A stretch of 64,000 nucleotides of DNA from Bacillus sp. SD075 (GTDB lineage Bacteria; Bacillota; Bacilli; Bacillales; DSM-1321). The notes beneath the pieces were generated by a model. The model was not told the origin of the DNA. It saw only the letters and a list, made by a program, of their open reading frames with translations, and made no database searches. A program made the position numbers and the translations under genes. The stretch lies in assembly GCF_017355165.1 (NCBI RefSeq), contig NZ_JADILK010000015.1:28174-92173 (forward strand), written 5' to 3'. Below, one piece after another: positions 17,796 to 26,869 of the stretch (positions are counted from its first letter, which is position 1; the number at the start of each line of letters is the position of its first letter).

Positions 17796-18773
17796 TTATG
17801 TTCGAATGGATTCGATGCGGCTTTGGATGAATTCGAACGAGGTTTTTGCTTCTTGGACGATTTGATTTATTAGTTCATTGACCGTCAATATTTCTTTTAT
17901 CAGTCCTACGGATTGACCGCATGACCAAATGCCTCCGTCTAAATTTCCTTCAAAGTATACTTTCTTGCTTCTTTGTCCCGTTATTAGCGGAATCAATTCC
18001 TCTATAGCGGCACCTTCCCTTTCAAGTTTACCCACTTCTTTACTGACGGCATTTAATGCTACACGCGACGGACTACCAATACTCCGTTGGATGACAACCG
18101 TATCCATTTCATTGGCCGATACCATCCACTGCTTCACCTTATCATGAATCGGCGCTTCTTGCGTTGCCATGAAGCGAGTCCCCATGACTATGCCTTCAGC
18201 ACCGAGTGACAAGGCACTTATAAGGCCTCTGCCATCCGAAAATCCCCCGCCTGCTATTACTGGTATAGTAACAAAGTCAACGACTCGTGGGAGCATGACA
18301 AGCGTACCTACATCTCCCATACCAGGATGTCCGCCTGTTTCATTCCCTACAATAATAATGGCATCGACTCCTAATTTCTCTGCCGACGCTGCGTTTTTGA
18401 CGTTTGCTACTTTATGTATCACGGTAAAGCCGTGCTCTTTAAGTTTGGGCATTAAACTCTCTGGGCTTCGGCCACTCGTTTCAACAATTTTTACATCTTC
18501 GTCAATTAAAATATCAATGAATTCATCATTAGGGGTTGCCGTTTGACTAGGAAACAGGTTCAGGTTGACAGCAAAGGGCTTTTTGGTCAAAGTTTTCACT
18601 TTGCGTATTTCATCACGGAGACCTTCTGGTGTCACCTGTGTTTTCGAAGTGATGATGCCTAGTCCCCCCGCTTCTGAAACAGCGGCTGCGAGCGGGGCTC
18701 GGCCAACTTGAAACATCCCTCCGCAAATAATCGGATATTCAATCCCCAATAATTCAGTAATTCTCGTTTTCAT
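17796..18773 (-). CDS. Nitronate monooxygenase / 2-nitropropane dioxygenase-like flavoprotein
   Basis: A TIM-barrel FMN enzyme of about 325 aa. Seen: TELLGIEYPIICGGMFQVG at the N-terminus, NETGGHPG (about residues 154-161), IPVIAGGGFSDGRGL and GAEGIVMGTRFMAT phosphate-binding segments. The family covers nitronate monooxygenases and FabK-type enoyl-ACP reductases, and sequence alone does not separate them cleanly. The ATG at 18773 has AAAGGGGT 7 bases upstream; an upstream in-frame start at 18791 has none. It sits 73 bases downstream of acoR on the same strand and may be co-transcribed. Confidence 0.82.
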   Translation of the reverse strand: MKTRITELLGIEYPIICGGMFQVGRAPLAAAVSEAGGLGIITSKTQVTPEGLRDEIRKVKTLTKKPFAVNLNLFPSQTATPNDEFIDILIDEDVKIVETSGRSPESLMPKLKEHGFTVIHKVANVKNAASAEKLGVDAIIIVGNETGGHPGMGDVGTLVMLPRVVDFVTIPVIAGGGFSDGRGLISALSLGAEGIVMGTRFMATQEAPIHDKVKQWMVSANEMDTVVIQRSIGSPSRVALNAVSKEVGKLEREGAAIEELIPLITGQRSKKVYFEGNLDGGIWSCGQSVGLIKEILTVNELINQIVQEAKTSFEFIQSRIESIRT

Positions 18774-18846
18774 TTGCCATACCCCTTTCAATTTTATGGA
18801 TTTCTATAAATCTACTTTTCTTACATAATGTACACACGCCAAGTCT

Positions 18847-20733
18847 CTATATACCATACTTACGGAGCCGCTTGTAAAATGTACTTCTTGGTATATCCAT
18901 CAACTTTGCTGCAACAGTTACATTTCCTCTTGATTTTTGTAATGCCTCTATCATTAGATCCCGTTGAATTTTTTCACGGATCGTCAGTTCATTTTCCCTG
19001 AAGCCTTTTTTACCAGATTCATCACATGAAGGGAAATCATCATACCGGGTAACGGGCTGCGAATTCATGGAATTCAACACTTTAACATGATCCAGAGGTC
19101 CTTCTGCAAGTAAGATGGTCAATCGCTGAAGTACATTTTGCAGTTCTCTAATATTGCCTGGCCAATTGTAATCCTTTAAACGATTCAATAATTCTTCCGT
19201 TAATGGAATAGTCCAATTATTGTTCGAACACAAGTAGTTGATTAGATAAGGAATGTCTTCAATCCGTTCCCTTAAGGGAGGTACATGAATGGGGTAAACG
19301 TTCAACCGATAGTATAAATCTTTACGAAAGGACCCTTCGTTGACAAGCTCTTCAAGATTCCGATGTGTGGCAGTGATAATGCGAATATCCAATGAAATGT
19401 TTTTTGTGCCACCGATTGGAACGATTTTTCTATCCTGAAGTACACGCAGTAAGGCAACTTGCATCGCTGAAGGGACTTCACCGATTTCATCGAGAAAAAT
19501 GGTCCCTCCATTTGCCTGCTCGAACTTCCCTTTGTGCCCTTGCCGTTTAGCGCCTGTAAAAGCACCATCGACATACCCGAATAATTCACTCTCCATTAAA
19601 TCCTTAGGTATAGCTCCGCAATTTATCGTGACGAACGGTCCCTTTTTACGAAAGCCATTTTCATGAATAGCCTTGGCAATAAGCTCTTTCCCGACCCCAG
19701 TTTCACCAGATATATATACATTTGCTTCTGTCGGTGCAACAAGCTTCACTTTATGTAATGTATTTTGAAAGGTTTCACTAATCCCGCTTTCCCCTTTGAA
19801 AGCAAACTTTTCTGAAGGCATTGATGCAGGAAAAAGCCGATTGGTCTTATGACCAAGATTTTCTGATAAGAATAAACACTTACCGAAAATCCTATTATCT
19901 TCTTTGGATAAAAGCGGATTTTCTTTAACGATTTGATATCCATGATTTAATAGATCGGTCAATGCCATACCAATGGATTGAGGAATTTTTTTGCGAACCT
20001 GTTTACTGGCGGAGATTATCATTTCTTTATGATTACAGACGATAAAAGGTATATCTGGATAGGTCTCTGCAAGTTCTATCGAGTGCTGGGTCAGTGCCAG
20101 CTCCTTTTTATAGGAACGCACTCCCATTTCCTGTTCGATCGTATACGCCAAATTGGCTACCATACCCAGCATGGAGGGATGGAAATATTCTACTGGACAT
20201 GATATATCCAAAACCCCCAATATCTTACCATCTTCATTTAAAATGGGCATGGCAGAGCAACTCCATTTGTGTGAGGCAATTGAATAGTGCTCGGTACCCT
20301 GGATCATTACGGCTTCACCCGTCTTTAAGGCAGTTCCAATTGCGTTCGTTCCGACCTCACCCTCCGTCCAGCATACGCCTTCCACAAAATTTATTTTGCC
20401 TGCCTCATCGAGGATTTTCTCGTTTCCGGAAAGTGAAAGGACATATCCATCCGGATCGACCAATAAAGCCATCATTCCAGATTCTTTTATTGATTGATTC
20501 ATCCTAGATAATTGGGGTGATGCCACTTCTAATAGGAAGGAGTTTTTTTCTCTTTGAATGTCCAATAATTCATTCGTCAAAATGTGTTTCCCTTTATTAA
20601 GATATGGGTTGACTTGATCTTTTTTGCAGCGATGCCATGATTCCATTATTCGCTTGTTCAGACGACTCGAATCGAGAACCCCTTCACTGACAAAGCGTTC
20701 CCATATGCGTTGATGATAACTAGTGGATAGCAT
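18847..20733 (-). CDS. acoR: Sigma-54-dependent activator of acetoin catabolism AcoR
   Basis: A 628-aa enhancer-binding protein. Residues about 60-210 form a GAF sensory domain with the AcoR-type GVCWTEGEVGTNAIGTAL motif. The AAA+ domain has Walker A GETGVGKE, the sigma-54 contact loop GAFTGA, and Walker B GGTIFLDEIGE. A Fis-type HTH closes the protein (NVTVAAKLMDIPRSTFYKRL). It is downstream of the aco operon on the same strand but separated by a terminator. The operon promoter at 26577-26592 is a consensus -24/-12 element, which fits this activator. GGAGG precedes the ATG. Confidence 0.93.
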   Translation of the reverse strand: MLSTSYHQRIWERFVSEGVLDSSRLNKRIMESWHRCKKDQVNPYLNKGKHILTNELLDIQREKNSFLLEVASPQLSRMNQSIKESGMMALLVDPDGYVLSLSGNEKILDEAGKINFVEGVCWTEGEVGTNAIGTALKTGEAVMIQGTEHYSIASHKWSCSAMPILNEDGKILGVLDISCPVEYFHPSMLGMVANLAYTIEQEMGVRSYKKELALTQHSIELAETYPDIPFIVCNHKEMIISASKQVRKKIPQSIGMALTDLLNHGYQIVKENPLLSKEDNRIFGKCLFLSENLGHKTNRLFPASMPSEKFAFKGESGISETFQNTLHKVKLVAPTEANVYISGETGVGKELIAKAIHENGFRKKGPFVTINCGAIPKDLMESELFGYVDGAFTGAKRQGHKGKFEQANGGTIFLDEIGEVPSAMQVALLRVLQDRKIVPIGGTKNISLDIRIITATHRNLEELVNEGSFRKDLYYRLNVYPIHVPPLRERIEDIPYLINYLCSNNNWTIPLTEELLNRLKDYNWPGNIRELQNVLQRLTILLAEGPLDHVKVLNSMNSQPVTRYDDFPSCDESGKKGFRENELTIREKIQRDLMIEALQKSRGNVTVAAKLMDIPRSTFYKRLRKYGI

Positions 20734-20885
20734 ATAATCCTCCTCTAATCATTTGGTTTAAATCTTCATTTGACCAGTCAATCTAGAGGGAAAATACCAT
20801 GGAGTATAAAATAGGATGTTAATCGAGGTCCATTTAATTATAGTAGATTATGTATCCGCTTACAATATATAGATGGAGTTTAGAG

Positions 20886-20917
20886 AAAAAGCATCATGTG
20901 ATTATTCACATGATGCT
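20886..20917 (-). terminator. Terminator of the aco operon
   Basis: On the minus strand GCATCATGTG pairs perfectly with CACATGATGC around a 6-base loop, followed by T5. Confidence 0.88.
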
Positions 20918-20945
20918 TCTCCAACGAAGAATGTAATGCGTTGGT

Positions 20946-21722
20946 TTATGAAAAAATAACCCCTCCATCAATCATGATGGATTGCCCTGTCATATAATCC
21001 GAATCCGGTGAAGCAAGATAAGATACGAATTTCGCAACATCATCTGGGGTTTCGGAGCGTCCTAAGGTTATGGAATCTGTAAACTTTTTAAATGTTTCAC
21101 CTTTTGCCAGATTCATATATTGCCCCATTTTTTCATCGATTAGATCCCACATTTGCGTCCCGACAATTCCTGGACAGTATGCATTCACCGTAATGCCAAA
21201 CTGGGCCAATTCCTGTGCTGCTGCTTGTGTAATGCCTCTTACGGCAAATTTTGTGGCCGAGTATGTACCCAGTAAGCTAAAACCTTTATAACTCGCGATG
21301 CTGGCAGCATTTATAATTTTCCCGCCTTCTTGCTTTTTCATTTGTTCAGCAGCGGCTTGCAGGCAAAAGAGGACACCATTTACATTTATATTGAAAATCT
21401 GTTCAAGGTCCTCTTGGGTTACTTCAAGAAGAGGCATTATTTGAGCAATTCCTGCATTTGAAACCATAACATCCAACTGTCCAAAACGTTCCACAACGTT
21501 ATTCACCATTTCGAAAACTTCCCGTCTATTGCTTACATCCGCTATAACGGCAAAGCTTTCACGTCCAAGCTCCCTAACCTCATTTACGACCGATTCAGCC
21601 GTATCCAGATCGACGTCATTAATAACCACGTTCAATCCATCTTGCGCTAATCTTAATGCAATGGCGCGTCCGATACCGCGTCCTGCACCAGTGACTACCG
21701 CCGTCCGTTGACCGCTAGCCAT
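20946..21722 (-). CDS. Acetoin/diacetyl reductase (2,3-butanediol dehydrogenase, SDR family)
   Basis: A 258-aa classical short-chain dehydrogenase. The NAD-binding TGAGRGIG is at residues 11-18, SNAG at 88-91, the catalytic S141, Y154 and K158 (YSATK), and the closing GQSIMIDGG. The sequence matches the BudC/meso-2,3-butanediol dehydrogenase group. As last gene of the aco operon it would oxidise 2,3-butanediol to acetoin, feeding the dehydrogenase complex. AAGGGGG lies upstream of the ATG. Other SDR substrates are possible, but the context is strong. Confidence 0.82.
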   Translation of the reverse strand: MASGQRTAVVTGAGRGIGRAIALRLAQDGLNVVINDVDLDTAESVVNEVRELGRESFAVIADVSNRREVFEMVNNVVERFGQLDVMVSNAGIAQIMPLLEVTQEDLEQIFNINVNGVLFCLQAAAEQMKKQEGGKIINAASIASYKGFSLLGTYSATKFAVRGITQAAAQELAQFGITVNAYCPGIVGTQMWDLIDEKMGQYMNLAKGETFKKFTDSITLGRSETPDDVAKFVSYLASPDSDYMTGQSIMIDGGVIFS

Positions 21723-21752
21723 ACAAATTCCCCCTTGCTCATTTATAATTTT

Positions 21753-23135
21753 TTATGAATGCACAGCTTGACCTACAACGTTTAAAAGAGCTTCATGTAT
21801 GGATTCCGACAAGGTTGGGTGCGCCGCTACTAAATCTTCCATCATATCTGCCGTTATTTCTGCATGAAGCATGACCGTTCCTTGACCAATCAATTCTGTT
21901 GCATGTTGACCAACTATGGAAAAACCTAGAACTTCATTATACTGTGGGTTTACTAGAACTTTGACCTTTCCTTCTGGTTTATTGGAAAGGATTGCTTTCC
22001 CATTTGCCGAAAAAGCAAATTCACCAACTTTAATCTCGCCATATTTTTTTCGCGCTTCTTTTTCAGTCAAGCCTACACTAGCAATTTCCGGGGAGGTATA
22101 AATGCAGCGAGGGATTGCACGGTAATTCACTTGTGCAAACTGACCACAGGCATTCAGAGCCGCCACTCGACCTTCATGAAAAGCAACATGGGCGAGTTGT
22201 ATGCTTCCTATCACATCACCACAGGCATAAATCGATGGGTTGCTTGTTTGCATTCGATCATCCACCGAGATGCCAAGTCGGGAAAAGTCAATATCGTTTC
22301 CTTCTAACCCCATTTCATTCACTCTTGGTTTTCTCCCTATTGATACGAGTACGTAATCAGCATAATGTTCTTCCAATTCGCCATCGCTTTTTTCAAAAAA
22401 TACCGTCTTACTGGTTGCATTGATGTTTTTGACAGATGCGGAGGTATGGACCGTAACACCTTGGTTTTTCAATTCTCCATGCAAGATGCTCGTAATATCT
22501 TCATCTTCCCCCGGAAGCAGCTTTGCCCCCATTTCAATAACGGTAACCTTGGTGCCCATCCTGCTATAAATACTGGCAAATTCACATCCGATGACGCCGC
22601 CTCCTACAATTAGAAGCGAATCGGGAATGGCAGGAAGCGACATGGCATGACCACTATGGATGATCCATTCACCATCAAACGGCGCAAAAGGTAGTGGAAT
22701 CGGTTCAGACCCAGTTGAAATGATGATCTTACTTGCTTCAATCTCTTCAATTTTATTTCCGTTCTCGATATGCAGCCGATTGCTCGTCAGGATAGACGCT
22801 CTACCCTGGATGACTTTTATTTTATTCTTATTCATTAAATATCGAATGCCGTTCACTAGTTCAGATACGACATCGTTCTTTCGTCCTTGTACAGTTTCCC
22901 AATCGACTTCAATCGAATTGAAGGGCAGGCGAATTCCCATTTTCCCTGCATTTTTCACCAGGTCATACGTATCGGCACTTTTCAATAATGACTTCGTTGG
23001 CATGCATCCTTCGTTTAAACAGGTACCCCCCAATGGCCCATCGACTACCAATATGACCTCCTTATCCTGCTGGGCAGCTGTGATAGCCGCTACATACCCT
23101 GCAGGACCTCCGCCTACAATAGCTATTCGATTCAA
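21753..23135 (-). CDS. acoL: Dihydrolipoyl dehydrogenase (E3) of the acetoin dehydrogenase complex
   Basis: A 460-aa flavoprotein disulfide reductase. N-terminal FAD motif GGGPAGYVAA, redox-active disulfide C39-LNEG-C44, a second dinucleotide motif GGGVIGCEFASI for NAD, a central ACGDVIG FAD segment, and the catalytic His-Glu pair in HPTLSESIHEALL. It reoxidises the lipoyl groups of AcoC. The start is TTG with GGAGGG about 8 bases upstream, 17 bases after acoC. Confidence 0.93.
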   Translation of the reverse strand: MNRIAIVGGGPAGYVAAITAAQQDKEVILVVDGPLGGTCLNEGCMPTKSLLKSADTYDLVKNAGKMGIRLPFNSIEVDWETVQGRKNDVVSELVNGIRYLMNKNKIKVIQGRASILTSNRLHIENGNKIEEIEASKIIISTGSEPIPLPFAPFDGEWIIHSGHAMSLPAIPDSLLIVGGGVIGCEFASIYSRMGTKVTVIEMGAKLLPGEDEDITSILHGELKNQGVTVHTSASVKNINATSKTVFFEKSDGELEEHYADYVLVSIGRKPRVNEMGLEGNDIDFSRLGISVDDRMQTSNPSIYACGDVIGSIQLAHVAFHEGRVAALNACGQFAQVNYRAIPRCIYTSPEIASVGLTEKEARKKYGEIKVGEFAFSANGKAILSNKPEGKVKVLVNPQYNEVLGFSIVGQHATELIGQGTVMLHAEITADMMEDLVAAHPTLSESIHEALLNVVGQAVHS

Positions 23136-23152
23136 GTGCTTTCCCTCCTTTC

Positions 23153-24373
23153 CTATAAAATCACGGTGATCGGCTCTTCTAAATACCGTTTTAGTGTTTG
23201 TAAAAAGGCAGCAGCGGGTGCCCCGTCAAGTACCCGGTGATCAAAAGTTAAACTAAGTGGCAAGATCGTTCTCCTCTCCAATTTTTCGCCAATATAAAGC
23301 GGAGTATCGTAAGCAGAACCAATGCCAAGTATCCCCGTTTCCGGTGTATTGAGAATCGGTGTAAAATGTTCAATGCCATATGCCCCCAGATTACTGATGG
23401 TAAAAGTGGATCCTTGCATGTCTTCGATAGGCAATTTACCGTCACGAGCACACCGGGCCAATTCCTTACCCTTATTCGATAACTGCTTTAGGGTATAACT
23501 TTCGGCGTTTCTTATGACGGGAACAACGAGTCCATTTTCCAAGGCCACTGCTAATCCAAGGTGGATACGCTCATGCAAAATGATATTATCTTCAATATAG
23601 GCACTATTCATTTTAGGATGCTCTTTAAGTGAAAGCACGGCAGCTTTGGCAACAAAGTCCGTTATAGTCAATTTCATTGATTCATATTTTTGTAGCGTTT
23701 CAGTGGCCTGTTTTTGCAAAATGACTAGATCAGTGGCATCAACTTTCATCGTTAGAGTTAATTGGGCACTGCTTTGCAAGCTCTCTTTCATACGTGTAGC
23801 AATGATGTTCCTCATCCCGGTCACGGGAATCTGCTGAAAACTATCCAAAGTATGTTGGGGGTTCACTTTTGTTTCTTCTGTATTGACCGACATGGTATCC
23901 CTTTTCTCAATTACTTTCTGTACATCTTCTTTAGTGATTCTTCCGCCTGGTCCGGTGCCTTGAATTTTCTCGATGTCAAGATTCGCTGCCTGTGCCATTT
24001 TTCGCGCAACCGGAGTGACCATCAATCGATTGCCCATTGACAAAATGGGTGACTCTTTTGTTTTCGGCTTTTCTTGTTCATCCATTTTCGGCTGATTTTC
24101 TTTAGCAACTTGATCATTGATCATTATTTTTTCATTCGGCTTTCCGATATGACAGATAACGGTTCCTGGAGGTACTCCTTGTCCTTCTTGAACAGCTATA
24201 TTCAGGATCGTACCTTCAGCCGGAGATTCAATATCCATTTCTATTTTCTCTGAATTGATGCTGGCTATTGCTTCACCTTTTTCGACTGGATCCCCAACAG
24301 CCTTACTCCATAACGAAACAGTGCCTTCTTTCATTGCCATGCCCAATTTCGGCATTACCACTTCGACCGCCAT
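23153..24373 (-). CDS. acoC: Dihydrolipoyllysine acetyltransferase (E2) of the acetoin dehydrogenase complex
   Basis: A 406-aa E2 subunit with one lipoyl domain (residues 1-76, lipoyl lysine in SEKIEMDIES), a peripheral-subunit-binding domain (about 115-150, VTPVARKMAQAANLDIEKI) and the catalytic acyltransferase domain (about 175-406) with the HRVLDGAPAAAF active-site motif. Flexible Lys/Glu/Pro-rich linkers separate the domains. It transfers the acetyl group made by AcoAB to CoA. Sits between acoB and acoL in the operon. Confidence 0.92.
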   Translation of the reverse strand: MAVEVVMPKLGMAMKEGTVSLWSKAVGDPVEKGEAIASINSEKIEMDIESPAEGTILNIAVQEGQGVPPGTVICHIGKPNEKIMINDQVAKENQPKMDEQEKPKTKESPILSMGNRLMVTPVARKMAQAANLDIEKIQGTGPGGRITKEDVQKVIEKRDTMSVNTEETKVNPQHTLDSFQQIPVTGMRNIIATRMKESLQSSAQLTLTMKVDATDLVILQKQATETLQKYESMKLTITDFVAKAAVLSLKEHPKMNSAYIEDNIILHERIHLGLAVALENGLVVPVIRNAESYTLKQLSNKGKELARCARDGKLPIEDMQGSTFTISNLGAYGIEHFTPILNTPETGILGIGSAYDTPLYIGEKLERRTILPLSLTFDHRVLDGAPAAAFLQTLKRYLEEPITVIL

Positions 24374-24477
24374 ATCTTTTTTCTCCCTTCAGATTGGTTT
24401 CTGTGTCCATCATTGATTTTTGTTGCTCCAACTTTTGCAGTTTTATGCGAAAAAGCTGGAGCATGCATCAAATTGAT

Positions 24478-25515
24478 TTAATTACACCCAAGAATGGAAG
24501 GCTCCCCCAATAAGTCTGAAACGACTTGTATCACTTTTTCTGATGATGGAAGGTAAATATCTTCGAGCAGTGGAGAAAAAGGTACAGGTGTATGTGGTGC
24601 TGTGATCCTCTTAATTGGGGCGTCAAGCGTGTCAAATCCCTTATCCGCCACCAGTGCGGCAATATCCGTTGCGATGCTGCATCTTGGATTCGCTTCATCG
24701 ATCACGATTAAACGATTTGTTTTTGCCACAGAATTAAGAATCGATTCTTCATCTAGTGGTGACAGGCTCCGCGGGTCGACAATTTCAACTTCAATGCCTT
24801 TAGCTGTAAGTTTTCCAGCAGCCTCCATCGCGGTGTGAACTTGTTTACCGATGGAAACGATTGTCAAATCCGAGCCTTTCCTTTTAATTTCAGCTTTGCC
24901 TATTGGGATTGTATAGTAGTCTTCCGGAACCTCTCCTACCATGTTGTATAGCGTTTTATCTTCAAAAAAGATGACGGGATCATTATCTTCTATGGCTGAA
25001 AGTAAGAGTCCTTTTGCGTCATAGGGGGATGAGGGAACGACGACCTTCAATCCAGGAATGCTAGTGAACAAGGCATAAAGGCTTTGTGAATGCTGTGCTG
25101 CAGCCCTGAACCCCGCACCATGCATCGTACGGATCGTCACGGGAACCTGTGCTTTTCCCCCAAACATATAGCGGAACTTCGCACCTTGATTCAATACTTC
25201 ATCCAAACAGCTGCCAATGAAATCGTTGAACATTAACTCGGCAATCGGTCGTAAGCCTGTCGAAGCGGCGGCCATGGCCGCTCCCATATATCCTGCTTCC
25301 GCAATGGGTGTATCAAGAATTCTATCCCGGCCAAACTCTTGAACCAATCCTTTTGTGACGCCTAAGACACCCCCCCATGCTTCGTCATCCTGTAAATGAT
25401 CGACCTCTGCACCGCCAGCTACATCTTCTCCCATAAGGATGACGCTTTCATCTTTTCTCATTGCCATGGCCATAGCTTCATTTATTGCTTGTGACATACT
25501 TATTTTTCTACTCAT
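24478..25515 (-). CDS. acoB: Acetoin dehydrogenase E1 beta subunit
   Basis: A 345-aa transketolase-like pyrimidine-binding subunit. MGEDVAGGAEVDHLQDDEAWGG near the N-terminus is the usual E1-beta region, followed by DRILDTPIAEAGYMGAAMAA and the C-terminal transketolase domain (EIVDPRSLSPLDEES). With AcoA it forms the thiamine-diphosphate enzyme that cleaves acetoin to acetaldehyde and an acetyl group. Strong AGGAGG before the ATG; 21 bases after acoA. Confidence 0.92.
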   Translation of the reverse strand: MSRKISMSQAINEAMAMAMRKDESVILMGEDVAGGAEVDHLQDDEAWGGVLGVTKGLVQEFGRDRILDTPIAEAGYMGAAMAAASTGLRPIAELMFNDFIGSCLDEVLNQGAKFRYMFGGKAQVPVTIRTMHGAGFRAAAQHSQSLYALFTSIPGLKVVVPSSPYDAKGLLLSAIEDNDPVIFFEDKTLYNMVGEVPEDYYTIPIGKAEIKRKGSDLTIVSIGKQVHTAMEAAGKLTAKGIEVEIVDPRSLSPLDEESILNSVAKTNRLIVIDEANPRCSIATDIAALVADKGFDTLDAPIKRITAPHTPVPFSPLLEDIYLPSSEKVIQVVSDLLGEPSILGCN

Positions 25516-25536
25516 CTCAATTCCTCCTTTTATAGT

Positions 25537-26529
25537 TTAATAGGATACATAAACATCGTTTAATAAATCGGATGCCTCTGGATACGGGCTATCTTCACTG
25601 AACTTAACTGCCTGTTTAATAGCTTCCTCAACGGAACTCTCAAGAGAAATCAGTTCTTTTTCCGCCAGCAGATTCTGATTGAGTAAGTAATTCCTAAACA
25701 GGGCAATCGCATCTTTCTCTTGTTTATGCTCTTTTTTGTCTTGTTCTTTTTTATACTTCTGTGCATCTCCCTCGAAGTGTCCATAATTACGATAAGTAAC
25801 GCATTCGATCAATGATGGACCTTCTCCCCTGCGGGCTCTCTGAACAGCTTCTTCAGCAGCCTTATACACAGCCAATACATCTTTCCCATCCACTCGTACA
25901 CCCGGGATATTGTAACTTATCGCACGATCGGCTATCGTTTTACAACTTGAAGCATAGTTGAAAGGCGTGGCTTCCCCATACCCATTATTTTCAGCGATGA
26001 AGATAACGGGTAGCTTCCAGATTGCCGCCAGATTTATCCCTTCATGGAATGTCCCATGATTATTGGCACCATCACCAAAAAAACAAACACTGACATGATC
26101 GGTCTTTTTATATTTGGCAGTTAATGCTGCGCCGCATGCGAGCGGAAAGCCTCCACCAACTATCCCGTTCGCACCTAACATTCCTTTATCCAAATCGGCA
26201 ATATGCATGGAACCGCCTTTTCCTTTGCAAAGCCCAGTCACTTTCCCATAGATTTCAGCCATCATTCCATTTAGGTCGCATTCTTTGGCAATACAGTGAC
26301 CATGACCCCTGTGAGTGCTTGTAATGCTGTCCTTTTCGGATAGGTGAGCACATACTCCTACAGCTACCGCTTCTTCCCCAGCATACAAATGGACAAACCC
26401 TGGTAAAATCCCCTTAGCAAAGGATTCATGAACTTGGTCTTCGAATTTTCTGATCTCCAGCATTTTTTTGTACATCCAATAAGCCTTGTCCTGTGATAAC
26501 TTTATTTCATTCGATTGAACCGTTTCCAT
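25537..26529 (-). CDS. acoA: Acetoin dehydrogenase E1 alpha subunit
   Basis: A 330-aa thiamine-diphosphate enzyme. The ThDP/Mg motif runs GDGANNHGTFHEGINLAAIW (about residues 152-171) with the closing NN of the family; GHGHCIAKECD and GKGGSMHIADL are the usual substrate-channel segments. It is the first gene of the acoABCL-SDR operon, about 48 bases downstream of a consensus sigma-54 promoter. The pairing with a sigma-54 activator and a 2,3-butanediol dehydrogenase identifies the complex as acetoin-specific rather than pyruvate- or branched-chain-specific. Confidence 0.92.
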   Translation of the reverse strand: METVQSNEIKLSQDKAYWMYKKMLEIRKFEDQVHESFAKGILPGFVHLYAGEEAVAVGVCAHLSEKDSITSTHRGHGHCIAKECDLNGMMAEIYGKVTGLCKGKGGSMHIADLDKGMLGANGIVGGGFPLACGAALTAKYKKTDHVSVCFFGDGANNHGTFHEGINLAAIWKLPVIFIAENNGYGEATPFNYASSCKTIADRAISYNIPGVRVDGKDVLAVYKAAEEAVQRARRGEGPSLIECVTYRNYGHFEGDAQKYKKEQDKKEHKQEKDAIALFRNYLLNQNLLAEKELISLESSVEEAIKQAVKFSEDSPYPEASDLLNDVYVSY

Positions 26530-26576
26530 TTTTCAGCCCCCAATCATTAATAATAAGTCAATCTTTATATTGATAT

Positions 26577-26592
26577 TGCAAATTCCGTGCCA
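26577..26592 (-). promoter_or_regulatory. Sigma-54 (SigL) -24/-12 promoter of the aco operon
   Basis: The minus strand reads TGGCACGGAATTTGCA, an exact TGGCAC-N5-TTGCA match. The predicted start is about 12 bases further on, about 35 bases before the acoA ATG. Confidence 0.93.
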
Positions 26593-26640
26593 AGATGGGA
26601 GGACGTTAAAATTAGGATTTTATTTAATTTCAGTCGAAAC

Positions 26641-26684
26641 AAAACGAGACAAAATGAGATTGTTGTCTCGTTTTGTCTCGTTTT
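26641..26684. promoter_or_regulatory. Large palindrome: probable AcoR upstream activating site
   Basis: The left arm AAAACGAGACAAAATGAGA (26641-26659) is the reverse complement of TCTCGTTTTGTCTCGTTTT (26666-26684) except for one base. Each arm is built of a 10-base word (GTCTCGTTTT twice in tandem on the right). It lies 50-90 bases upstream of the -24 box. It could also act as an RNA hairpin, but the T-tracts are internal and a separate terminator for aacS already exists at 26834-26865. Confidence 0.65.
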
Positions 26685-26833
26685 AAAATATAGCTATCCC
26701 AATTTACGTACCACTGAAGTGAAAAGATGGTTTGAATGTGAAACAGCCTGTTTAATGAACTTTATGCATCATTTATCTGGTTGTCGGTACTTATAACTTG
26801 AATGTTTGTTAGGGGGAATGCTTAAAGGGAATT

Positions 26834-26865
26834 TAAAAAAAGACAGAGCTTTTTTGCTCCGTCTG
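26834..26865 (-). terminator. Terminator after aacS
   Basis: On the minus strand AGACGGAGC pairs with GCTCTGTCT (one G-T), followed by T7. Confidence 0.85.
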
Positions 26866-26869
26866 AATG

